In this document: piece by piece, positions 6,811-12,398 of the stretch
How positions within the stretch are numbered: the stretch's first letter is position 1
Layout of the letters: each line of letters starts with the position of its first letter
NCBI GenBank assembly: GCA_947447315.1
Contig: CANFJD010000055.1
Location: forward strand, 1-12,398
Length of the DNA stretch: 12,398 bases
Source of the DNA: Fimbriimonadaceae bacterium
GTDB lineage: Bacteria > Armatimonadota > Fimbriimonadia > Fimbriimonadales > Fimbriimonadaceae
Reading direction: 5' to 3'
Position numbers and translations under genes: made by a program
Notes under the pieces: model-generated
What the model was told of the DNA's origin: nothing
Database searches by the model: none
The model's input: the letters and a program-made list of their open reading frames with translations, nothing else

Positions 6811-7362
6811 TCACGCGGTCACTCGGGCGGTGAAGGGTTGGGACGGCTGGCTGATGCTGGGTGGTACTTCGTTGATTGGAAGAAAATCGAGCGCCGATTG
6901 CCACGACAGGCCGGAGAGCAGAGGCCCAGCACGGTAGGCCGCAGGATAGACAGAGGCAGGATTCCCCGTTCGATAAAACTTGGCTGTCTCCGGAATGTCC
7001 GGAGTGACCTTCATTGGCTGACCAGGCAGTCGGAGACACCAATCGGACTTTCGATTAGGAATGGCGACCGCATCCGTGGGCGAGATGAGATCGAAGGCGG
7101 ACACGCCAGCGCAGAACACTTGGCGCATCTCGGCCATTACCTTCACCAAGGTGATTCCCACCCGGGCACCGATAAAGCTTCCCGGGCCGATATCGGAGAC
7201 GAATCCCGTAATCGGTTGGTTTGGAACAAGGTCTAGATGTCGGAGCAACCAACCAGACGCATTTTTCGCCAAAAACTCTTCTGCCGAATAGGCCAGCTGG
7301 TGGTCTTCGTCAAATACGGCGAGGCTCACCATCGGCGAAGAAGTGCTGACAACGATAATCAA
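6811..7362 (-). CDS. tsaB: TsaB-like tRNA threonylcarbamoyladenosine factor, short form
   Basis: TsaB is the catalytically silent ASKHA-fold partner of TsaD in making t6A at position 37 of ANN-decoding tRNAs. The 183-residue product keeps the hallmark GPGSFIGARVGI (59-70; family GPGSFTGLRxG) followed by the helix and FCAGVSAFDLI (83-93). The start is TTG 7362, inside a TTGA overlap with the upstream stop codon. Odd points: the family's N-terminal DTS is STS here (Ser6), and the protein is short next to about 230 residues in E. coli, with a reduced C-terminal lobe ending in a Pro/Ser-rich stretch. As TsaB is not the enzyme itself, these changes may be tolerated. tsaB next to other housekeeping genes is common. 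Confidence 0.85.
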   Translation of the reverse strand: MIIVVSTSSPMVSLAVFDEDHQLAYSAEEFLAKNASGWLLRHLDLVPNQPITGFVSDIGPGSFIGARVGITLVKVMAEMRQVFCAGVSAFDLISPTDAVAIPNRKSDWCLRLPGQPMKVTPDIPETAKFYRTGNPASVYPAAYRAGPLLSGLSWQSALDFLPINEVPPSISQPSQPFTARVTA

Positions 7363-8414
7363 GGCAGAGTCCGCACTTTAGATGCGGCAAATAGGGCCTC
7401 TACTGCCTTCTTTTGGTCGGGATACAACGTCGCGTCGGTACCTGTAAAAGTACCCTTTAGGTATGCATCGGGGCCGTTGACATAGCCTCCGCCGGACCAG
7501 CGATAACCGATGTTTCCTTTGCCACTTCGAATCGTATAGCCATAGGTGGTTCCGAACTTTGTCGGCACGTTTTCTGCGTCCTCGCGAAGAATGACCGAGT
7601 CGTACGCCGCCAAATCAGTCGCGGCGAACTTGGAGAGCCAGGCATCGGCGGGTTCAGAATCGATTCGCAAAAGGATTTCGGCGGCAAAGCTGATCTTCTT
7701 GGATTTATTGACCAAATTTAACTGAGTGTCTTTCTGATCGGCGTAGGTCCAACCTTCGGGGAGTTCAAATTCCAACTTGCGACCATTAATCTCGAGATTA
7801 ATGAGACGATCAGCGGAAAGCCTTTTCACCTTATCTTTCTCGATGATTAACGGTCGCTTCGCATCAGTAGTCACGACGGGCGGTCGGGCTACGACCGGCT
7901 TCGAAGGATCTTCGGCGGCAAGTGGATTGCCATCGAGCGTCCTGAATGTCTCAAGCGTCTGCTGCCATTCGAACGCCATCTCGTCTTGAACTGCCGCCGG
8001 CACCTTGAGATGGAACAGCATCTTTGATGGAACGTTGGTATAAAACAGGCCCGTGGTCATAGTCATCGAATCGGTCTTGTCGATGTAATTAACCTGGGTT
8101 AGCAGCAGCGGGGCGCCGAGAAGGTCCTGACTCCATTGGCGAACAATGGTGCGGTTCGAAAGCTCGTTGGTTTGCTTTTGGAGGTTTTGCCAATCATCAG
8201 CTAAGCCGCGAAAACCAGTACGGATGACGACAAGCTCACCCGCGCGAGAAGAATTTGCAAACGGAATCTCAAAATGCACCTCTCGCTTGTCTTTCTTGGT
8301 GATTTTCCAACGACTGGGATAGGTGAAGGCTAGATTGAGATTTGCATCCCGAAAGTCGTTGGTTGCGCTTCCTTGCACGGCCACCATCGCAAACAGGATC
8401 ATTCCGAACGCCAT
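7359..8414 (-). CDS. exported protein with two PsbP/DcrB-like halves, unknown function
   Basis: The 351-residue product from ATG 8414 starts with a hydrophobic signal peptide (MILFAMVAVQGSA, cleavage near residue 17). Two halves look alike. Residues about 21-162 begin FRDANLNLAFTYPSRWKI, and residues about 204-350 begin INLEINGRKLEFELPEGWTYA; both have the strand-turn 'F-x-x-P-x-x-W' opening seen in PsbP, Mog1 and DcrB-like domains. A Pro/Lys-rich linker (about 163-203) joins them. I do not recognise a specific family and infer only a secreted or periplasmic beta-rich protein. The frame is open further upstream to 8687, but that part is antisense to the SIS gene and lacks homology. The stop overlaps the tsaB start (TTGA), so it is the first gene of the tsaB-murB operon. 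Confidence 0.8.
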   Translation of the reverse strand: MAFGMILFAMVAVQGSATNDFRDANLNLAFTYPSRWKITKKDKREVHFEIPFANSSRAGELVVIRTGFRGLADDWQNLQKQTNELSNRTIVRQWSQDLLGAPLLLTQVNYIDKTDSMTMTTGLFYTNVPSKMLFHLKVPAAVQDEMAFEWQQTLETFRTLDGNPLAAEDPSKPVVARPPVVTTDAKRPLIIEKDKVKRLSADRLINLEINGRKLEFELPEGWTYADQKDTQLNLVNKSKKISFAAEILLRIDSEPADAWLSKFAATDLAAYDSVILREDAENVPTKFGTTYGYTIRSGKGNIGYRWSGGGYVNGPDAYLKGTFTGTDATLYPDQKKAVEALFAASKVRTLP

Positions 8415-8454
8415 AACAGAATTATGCGAGAGAAGAACTGTAGAATGGTCGGTC
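8415..8454. promoter_or_regulatory. 40-bp divergent promoter region, both genes possibly leaderless
   Basis: Only 40 bp separate the start codons of the exported protein (minus) and the SIS protein (plus), and neither has a Shine-Dalgarno. On the minus strand CATAAT (8426-8421, 5 of 6 to TATAAT) is followed by 6 nt and the ATG. On the plus strand TAGAAT (8441-8446, 5 of 6) is followed by 8 nt and the GTG. Transcription would therefore start at or just before each start codon. No clear -35 elements are seen. Confidence 0.4.
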
Positions 8455-9402
8455 GTGGCGAAAAAACTGGGTACTTGGATGGAAGCGGAGATCGCGGAGC
8501 AAGCGGAACGATGGCCGCTGGTTGCGAATGCGGCAGCGGAGCAACTGCGAGATTTTTCCCCCGAGTTCGATTTGGTGGTGGTCGCAGCGCGGGGATCGAG
8601 CGATAATGCGGCCCTTTTTGCTCGGTATCTGATCGAGGTCCATCTGGGGATTCCGGTGTCATTGGCGGCACCGAGTGTCATTACCAAGTTTCATTCTTCT
8701 ATGCGATTTGGAAAAGCCCTGGTTATCGGGGTCTCTCAATCGGGCGCCGCGCCGGACGTGGCGGCCGTTTTGGAATACGCAAAAGGACAAGGGGCAACCA
8801 CGCTTTCCATTTCTAATCATGCGGGTTCATTGATCACTCAGTTTGCAGACCGGGCGGTAACACTGGGGGTTGGCGAAGAGCGATCGATTGCGGCGACGAA
8901 GACCTACTCGGCGACCTTGATCGCGTTTTTGGAGCTGGTTCGGCAGTTGGGGGCGGCCCTCCCGACGGTGGACACGGTGCCTTCCGATTGGTTTCCGCGT
9001 GCCGCCGATGCAGCAATGGATGCATCGGGTGACGTGGTGCGTTGCCAACCCATCTTTAGCTTGGGACGTGGGTACGGTTTTTCAACCGCACTCGAATCGT
9101 CTTTGAAGCTGATGGAGTGCGCTCTGATACCAAGCAAAGCATTTTCCACCGCGGATTTTGAACACGGTCCAAAGGCTTTGGCGGGACCAGGATCGGTGGC
9201 GGTGTCGTTTGATGGTGCAATGCCTCACTTGGAGGAGCAGGGCTGTCTCGTCGTGGAAGCACCCAATTCCGGGGTGGCGGCAGAGATTAAGCCACTCACC
9301 GACATTGTGTTTGCCCAGTATTTGGCCCTCTTCGCCGCCCGCGCCCGGGGTTTGGACCCGGACGAAGCTCGGTTTTTGAAGAAGGTGACACGCACCACCT
9401 GA
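8455..9402 (+). CDS. SIS-domain sugar-phosphate isomerase/deaminase (GlmS isomerase-half-like)
   Basis: The 315-residue cytosolic protein has two SIS domains and no glutaminase domain. SIS1 shows AARGSSDNA (44-52) and GVSQSGAAPDV (92-102); SIS2 shows GRGYGFSTALESSLKLMECA (204-223) and FEHGP (235-239). Residues E221 and H237 and the C-terminal FLKKVTRTT align with the catalytic Glu, His and Lys region of the GlmS isomerase half. Relatives are AgaS and NagB-II type aminosugar-phosphate deaminases or isomerases. It therefore most likely handles glucosamine-6-phosphate or a similar sugar phosphate (inference), fitting nearby murein genes. GTG 8455 is chosen because KKLGTWMEAEIAEQ is the family-like N-terminus; ATG 8479 is the alternative. 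The frame's upstream extension to 8323 is antisense to the neighbour. Confidence 0.87.
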   Translation: MAKKLGTWMEAEIAEQAERWPLVANAAAEQLRDFSPEFDLVVVAARGSSDNAALFARYLIEVHLGIPVSLAAPSVITKFHSSMRFGKALVIGVSQSGAAPDVAAVLEYAKGQGATTLSISNHAGSLITQFADRAVTLGVGEERSIAATKTYSATLIAFLELVRQLGAALPTVDTVPSDWFPRAADAAMDASGDVVRCQPIFSLGRGYGFSTALESSLKLMECALIPSKAFSTADFEHGPKALAGPGSVAVSFDGAMPHLEEQGCLVVEAPNSGVAAEIKPLTDIVFAQYLALFAARARGLDPDEARFLKKVTRTT

Positions 9403-9409
9403 CCCCTTT

Positions 9410-9751
9410 TTACTTCAGGAACTGAATTGTCAGAGGGTACTGGTAGAAGCCACCTTCGTTCGCCCGGATTCCGGCGAGGATGGGGCACACCACTCCGAAA
9501 ATCGCCACGAGGATGAGCACGATGATGCCCACGCCAAAACAGACCGTGAGTCCGCCGACAAAACCCAGCAGAAGCATGGTGATCATAAAATTGACTACGG
9601 CTTTTCCATGCTGATCTATACCGGGCAATTTGTCTTTGTAGACTTGCCACAAAACGATTGGAACCGCCCATCCCGCGATGGGGACCACGTAGCCGAGTAA
9701 TTGGCTAAAGTGCAAAAGCATGGCCATTTGGCGGGGGTTATTGCTATCCAC
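9410..9751 (-). CDS. DUF4870 membrane protein
   Basis: The 113-residue protein has a helix-rich pattern typical of DUF4870: MAMLLHFSQLLGYVVPIAGWAVPIVLW, the polar DKLPGIDQHGKAVVNF loop, a long hydrophobic region of two merged helices, then ANEGGFYQYPLTIQFL at the end. The family (also annotated as Tic20-like in part) has no settled function. I chose GTG 9751 because an AUG or Shine-Dalgarno is lacking and TACACT lies 6 nt upstream; a TTG at 9772 would add seven residues. The stop lies 7 nt from that of the convergent SIS gene. Confidence 0.85.
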   Translation of the reverse strand: MDSNNPRQMAMLLHFSQLLGYVVPIAGWAVPIVLWQVYKDKLPGIDQHGKAVVNFMITMLLLGFVGGLTVCFGVGIIVLILVAIFGVVCPILAGIRANEGGFYQYPLTIQFLK

Positions 9752-9757
9752 CCGCCT

Positions 9758-9763
9758 AGTGTA
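9758..9763 (-). promoter_or_regulatory. candidate -10 hexamer for the DUF4870 gene
   Basis: TACACT (4 of 6 to TATAAT) is followed by exactly 6 nt and then GTG 9751; TAGACC (4 of 6 to TTGACA) lies 16 nt further upstream. This would make the mRNA leaderless. Weak alone. Confidence 0.3.
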
Positions 9764-9804
9764 ACCGTGCAACTGTGGCGGTCTAGGGATTTTGGAATAC
9801 CACC

Positions 9805-10728
9805 CTAGCGAGTGATAAAGAATTCGTTTTGGTAGTAGTCAAAGTCGGCCTTGGTGCCGTCTTTGAACGTAATACTTCCCTTTCCTTCGATGTCAAATTT
9901 GCCAGTAGCTGGCAGCAGTGGGTTGTCGCCGGTGATCGTGAACTCGGCATTCCAGTCACGGTCGTACTTAATCTCAACGCGGTAACCAGAAGCCGTGTTC
10001 CAGGCAACTTCGAGTCCACCATTGGCGAAGGACTTACCGGATGCCTGAAGGAATCCATCTCGCACCGGATACTTGACGTAAAACGTGCTGGAGTCGCCCC
10101 CTAACCATTCATATCCGCCTTCGATGCGGACCCGATCGGGACTACCGTTGCCACTCAGGTCGGTCACTTCGATGTACTCGTTCTTGTAGTAGGTACCTAA
10201 GCGGCCCCATGTCTGCTCCTTCTTGTAGTAGGGCGGACCTTCGGGCTGCTTCAGCTCGGTTTCGAAAAAGTTGTAGGACGTGCCGTCTTCTTCTACTCGA
10301 AAAGCGGTGTTCTGGTAGCCGTAAAACTGAGTAAGTGCCTCGTCTCGATAGTAGTTGTATTTCAGTTCCGTGATGGACCGGTATCCCTGGAATGTGTCGT
10401 AGGACACGGCTTCGATGCGGCCCCAGAGGTCATCGGCAAATTGGGATACTTGTCCGACTTGAAGGTCGCCTTCGTCTCGCTTTGCTACGAGCGGTCGGTT
10501 AGATTTCTTTTTCGTGCCCTTTAGAGCGGGTGCAGCTACCGGAGCGGGACCGGTGCCGGAGGGTACACGTTCCCGTCCAGCGAATACGTCTTTGAGCAGT
10601 TGGGCAACCTTGGATTTGGCAGTCGCGGGAGAAAGAGAATCTCCACCCCCTGATCCGCCACAACCACATAGACCCATCACGACCGCGGCAAGGACTACGG
10701 ATCCAAATGACTTCGATGTCAATCTCAT
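9805..10728 (-). CDS. lipoprotein of unknown function
   Basis: The 307-residue product starts with MRLTSKSFGSVVLAAVVMGL, a basic start plus hydrophobic core, followed by a lipobox LCGC with the lipidated residue at Cys23 and a Gly/Ser spacer (GGSGGGDS). A Pro/Ala/Lys-rich low-complexity region (about 55-85) leads to a beta-rich domain from about 95 to the end. That domain is dense in Tyr, Gly and charged residues (ELKYNYYRDEALTQFYGY; TSYNFFETEL; GRLGTYYKNEYIEVTD) and ends in strand-like GKGSITFKDGTKADFDYYQNEF. It resembles a surface or periplasmic beta-sheet protein, but I recognise no family. The ATG at 10728 has no clear Shine-Dalgarno. The downstream DUF4870 gene is on the same strand after a 53-nt gap. 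Confidence 0.8.
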   Translation of the reverse strand: MRLTSKSFGSVVLAAVVMGLCGCGGSGGGDSLSPATAKSKVAQLLKDVFAGRERVPSGTGPAPVAAPALKGTKKKSNRPLVAKRDEGDLQVGQVSQFADDLWGRIEAVSYDTFQGYRSITELKYNYYRDEALTQFYGYQNTAFRVEEDGTSYNFFETELKQPEGPPYYKKEQTWGRLGTYYKNEYIEVTDLSGNGSPDRVRIEGGYEWLGGDSSTFYVKYPVRDGFLQASGKSFANGGLEVAWNTASGYRVEIKYDRDWNAEFTITGDNPLLPATGKFDIEGKGSITFKDGTKADFDYYQNEFFITR

Positions 10729-10816
10729 TTCGAATGCATCTACGAACAGCAGGTCGTGCTTTGTTCCTGGCTGCGTGGTTGATACCCGATTGGATCGTGC
10801 GATGAAAATTGACCCT

Positions 10817-10821
10817 GGAGG
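10817..10821 (+). promoter_or_regulatory. ribosome binding site of the four-helix-bundle gene
   Basis: A perfect GGAGG lies 13 nt before GTG 10835, a little far but the only match. It supports GTG as the start; the ATG at 10859 is out of frame. Confidence 0.55.
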
Positions 10822-10834
10822 GTAAACACCTCTC

Positions 10835-11392
10835 GTGAGCGAGCGGCTGATTCCGGAGCATGGTGGCTATCGCGATCTTGAGGCTTTCAAAATGGCGGAG
10901 CTGGTTTACGACGGAACCGTCCGATTTTGCGACCGGTTCATAAATAAGCTTTCTCGCACGATAGACCAGATGGTGCAGGCGGCGCGAAGCGGACGGCAGA
11001 ATATCGCCGAGGGTTGTATGGCTTCGGGGACTTCCAAGAAGACGGAGCTAAAGCTCATTGGCGTTGCCCGCGCGAGTCTAGAGGAGCTACTTCTCGATTA
11101 CGAAGACTTTCTACGACAGAGAGAATCGGAACTTTGGGGGAGAGACCACGAAAAAGCGGTATTCATTCGCAAGCTGGCTTATAAGTCGGATAGGTCGTAT
11201 GTGACTTATAGGACCTATATCGAGGAAAAAGGGGCGGAGAATTCTGCGAACACCTTGATCTGTTTGATTCACCAGACCAACTACCTTTTGGATCAGCTAT
11301 TAAGATCTTTGGAAAGGTCATTCGTTACGGACGGCGGGTTTACCGAGCGGCTCTACCGAGTCAGGAAGCAGCACCGTGATAAAACAGAATAG
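10835..11392 (+). CDS. four-helix-bundle protein with C-terminal suffix domain
   Basis: Residues about 11-95 match the four-helix-bundle (23S rRNA intervening-sequence protein, S23/Avd-related) pattern: GYRDLEAFKMAELVYD, then QMVQAARSGRQNIAEGCMASGTSKKTELKLIGVARASLEELL. The remainder is the 'suffix' extension of that group: WGRDHEKAV, then SDRSYVTYRTYIE (118-130), then ANTLICLIHQTNYLLDQLLRSLE, then GGFTERLYRVRKQHR. The 185-residue length is complete. No function is established for suffix-domain proteins; relatives include Avd, a basic nucleic-acid-associated subunit of diversity-generating retroelements, but no reverse transcriptase or variable repeat lies here. Base composition is lower in GC than groEL (hand count about 40-53% on sampled lines), hinting at acquisition. 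The final Glu and stop codons lie inside the groEL terminator stem. Confidence 0.87.
   Translation: MSERLIPEHGGYRDLEAFKMAELVYDGTVRFCDRFINKLSRTIDQMVQAARSGRQNIAEGCMASGTSKKTELKLIGVARASLEELLLDYEDFLRQRESELWGRDHEKAVFIRKLAYKSDRSYVTYRTYIEEKGAENSANTLICLIHQTNYLLDQLLRSLERSFVTDGGFTERLYRVRKQHRDKTE
11180..11218 (+). repeat. two interleaved inverted repeats inside the four-helix-bundle gene
   Basis: TATAAGTC (11180-11187) is the exact reverse complement of GACTTATA (11203-11210), and ATAGGTC (11190-11196) of GACCTAT (11212-11218). The order a-b-a'-b' has H-type pseudoknot topology in RNA. The region encodes YKSDRSYVTYRTY, a conserved part of the protein, so part of the repetition may reflect the Ser/Tyr/Arg/Thr codon run. 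Confidence 0.6.
11203..11218 (+). repeat. 16-base direct repeat, copy 1 (within CDS)
   Basis: GACTTATAGGACCTAT here, covering codons for V123-Y128, is identical to 11411-11426 in the downstream terminator. The element contains the near-palindrome TATAGGACCTAT. Confidence 0.9.
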
Positions 11393-11430
11393 GTCCTATA
11401 AATCTCATTCGACTTATAGGACCTATTCTG
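11385..11430 (-). terminator. groEL intrinsic terminator, perfect 17-bp stem
   Basis: Arms 11385-11401 and 11414-11430 are perfect reverse complements (17 bp) around a 12-nt loop. On the minus strand the stem begins 19 nt after the groEL stop codon and is followed by TTTTATC (11384-11378), as expected for an intrinsic terminator. On the plus strand no T-run follows, but the hairpin may still define the 3' end of the convergent gene, whose last codon and TAG lie in the left arm. Confidence 0.85.
11411..11426 (+). repeat. 16-base direct repeat, copy 2 (in terminator right arm)
   Basis: GACTTATAGGACCTAT, identical to 11203-11218. Its last 13 bases form part of the right arm of the terminator stem, so the left arm carries the reverse complement. 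Confidence 0.9.
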
Positions 11431-11449
11431 GATGTGGCTACGGACTAGA

Positions 11450-12398
11450 TCAATAGTCCATGTCGCCCATGCCGCCCATTCCTGGGGCGCCACCGGCGGC
11501 CTTCTTCGGCTCGGGCTTGTCGACGACGAGCGTTTCGGTGGTGAGCACCAAACCGGCGATCGACGCGGCGTTCTGGATGGTGGAACGGGTTACCTTGGCC
11601 GGATCGACGATACCGGCGGCGACCATGTCCACAATCTGTCCAGTCACGGCGTTGAGGCCCTGACCGGCGCCCGCGTTGCGGACCTTCTCGACGATGACCG
11701 AACCTTCGAGGCCGGCATTCTTGGCGATCTGTCGCAGCGGCTCTTCGAGCGCGCGCTTTACGATGGCAAGACCAGTGGCCTCGTCTCCGTTCAGACCTTC
11801 GGTGCTGAGGGCACTGGCAGCGCGGAGGAGGGTGGAACCGCCACCAGCAACGATGCCTTCTTCAACCGCCGCGCGGGTGGCCGAAAGGGCGTCTTCGTAT
11901 CGGTGCTTCTTCTCCTTGAGCTCGGTTTCGGTGCTGGCGCCGACCTTGATGACGGCAACGCCGCCACTGAGCTTAGCGAGTCGCTCCTGCAGCTTCTCCT
12001 TGTCGTAGTTGCTGTCGGTGACTTCGATCTGCTTCTTGATCTGCTCGATTCGACCGAGGACGGCATCCTTGGTTCCGGCGCCTTCGATGATGGTGGTCTC
12101 TTCCTTGGAAATGACAACTTTCTTCGCGGTACCGAGATCTTCGATCGAAACGTTCTCGAGCTTAACGCCGAGGTCTTCGCTGATGAACTTACCGGCGGTG
12201 AGCACGGCGATGTCTTCCAACATGGCCTTGCGTCGGTCGCCGAAGCCCGGCGCCTTAACCGCAGCAACCTGAAGGACGCCGCGCATCTTGTTGAGAACCA
12301 GAGTAGCGAGGGCATCGCCTTCTACGTCTTCGGCAATCACGATGATCGGCCGGCGAGCGGTAGCAGCCTTCTCCAGGAACGGCAGGAAGTCCTGAGCG
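11450..12398 (-). CDS. groEL: chaperonin GroEL, C-terminal 315 residues (5' part outside window)
   Basis: GroEL is the ATP-driven 14-mer folding chamber that works with GroES in the cytosol. The frame is open to the window edge, so the N-terminal equatorial and part of the apical domain are missing. Visible are the apical/intermediate segments FLPFLEKAATARRPIIVIAEDVEGDALATLVLNK, VAAVKAPGFGDRRKAMLEDIAVLTAG, and TELKEKKHRYEDALSATRAAVEEGIVAGGG; the Asp in YEDAL corresponds to the ATP-hydrolysis Asp398 of E. coli. The C-terminal equatorial part ends QNAASIAGLVLTTETLV and the Gly/Met tail GGAPGMGGMGDMDY. An in-frame GTG at 12340 is internal and not the real start. Higher GC with strong C/G third positions suggests high expression. 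Confidence 0.97.
   Translation of the reverse strand, partial: AQDFLPFLEKAATARRPIIVIAEDVEGDALATLVLNKMRGVLQVAAVKAPGFGDRRKAMLEDIAVLTAGKFISEDLGVKLENVSIEDLGTAKKVVISKEETTIIEGAGTKDAVLGRIEQIKKQIEVTDSNYDKEKLQERLAKLSGGVAVIKVGASTETELKEKKHRYEDALSATRAAVEEGIVAGGGSTLLRAASALSTEGLNGDEATGLAIVKRALEEPLRQIAKNAGLEGSVIVEKVRNAGAGQGLNAVTGQIVDMVAAGIVDPAKVTRSTIQNAASIAGLVLTTETLVVDKPEPKKAAGGAPGMGGMGDMDY

Noticed and set aside
9383..9411. AGGTG/CACCT stem (9383-9387 with 9396-9400) plus five T (9407-9411) as a bidirectional terminator between the SIS and DUF4870 genes.
   Set aside because: The stem is only 5 bp with an 8-nt loop and the T-run is 6 nt away, too weak to list as a feature.
10779..10807. TTGATA (10779-10784) with a downstream AT-rich stretch as a promoter for the four-helix-bundle gene.
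   Set aside because: The hexamer 16-17 nt downstream (ATGAAA or GATGAA) matches the -10 consensus poorly, so there is no supportable pair.
10835..11392. Diversity-generating retroelement or 23S rRNA intervening sequence, suggested by the four-helix-bundle protein.
   Set aside because: No reverse transcriptase, template/variable repeat or rRNA sequence is present in the window.
11676..12315. Long plus- and minus-strand alternative frames over groEL, very rich in Ser/Arg/Pro.
   Set aside because: Such shadows arise from strong G/C third positions in groEL; low-complexity composition and no start signals.

Overview
This window is an ordinary-looking chromosomal segment of a free-living, outer-membrane-type or at least murein-building bacterium with moderate GC. 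The mix of an AMIN/Amidase_3 enzyme with a copper-amine-oxidase-like N-terminal domain, a GerMN lipoprotein-like neighbour, scattered single biosynthetic genes, short divergent intergenic gaps and several genes without Shine-Dalgarno sequences would fit Armatimonadota (Fimbriimonadia-like). That placement is an inference from gene content only and is weak.

Layout from left to right. (1) On the minus strand, leuD (3-isopropylmalate dehydratase small subunit) is followed by a DUF192 gene cut by the window start; trpE is divergent from leuD on the plus strand. (2) The gap 2535-2817 holds a long imperfect hairpin after trpE, a tRNA-Val(TAC) on the minus strand with encoded CCA, and weak promoter/terminator candidates. 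(3) Plus-strand pair: an exported N-acetylmuramoyl-L-alanine amidase and a GerMN-domain protein, converging on and overlapping a PAP2 membrane phosphatase. (4) A small basic one-TM protein with a perfect GGAGG but no canonical start at the right distance ends one base before the end of murB. (5) Minus-strand operon: exported protein with two PsbP-like halves -> tsaB -> murB, joined by a TTGA start/stop overlap and a 2-nt gap. (6) Divergent from it, a GlmS-isomerase-like SIS protein; then DUF4870 and an unrecognised lipoprotein on the minus strand. (7) A four-helix-bundle 'suffix' protein on the plus strand converges on groEL (C-terminal 315 residues only, cut by the window end).

A cell-envelope theme runs through the middle (amidase, GerMN, PAP2 phosphatase, MurB, aminosugar isomerase), but the genes lie on both strands and are not one operon. 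I see no CRISPR array, transposase, phage gene or secondary-metabolite cluster. The most unusual signal is at 11180-11430: a 16-base element lies both inside the four-helix-bundle gene, where it takes part in two interleaved inverted repeats (pseudoknot topology), and in the right arm of a perfect 17-bp terminator hairpin that contains that gene's own stop codon. A second theme is several start codons with no Shine-Dalgarno but a -10-like hexamer 6-8 nt upstream, suggesting leaderless mRNAs.
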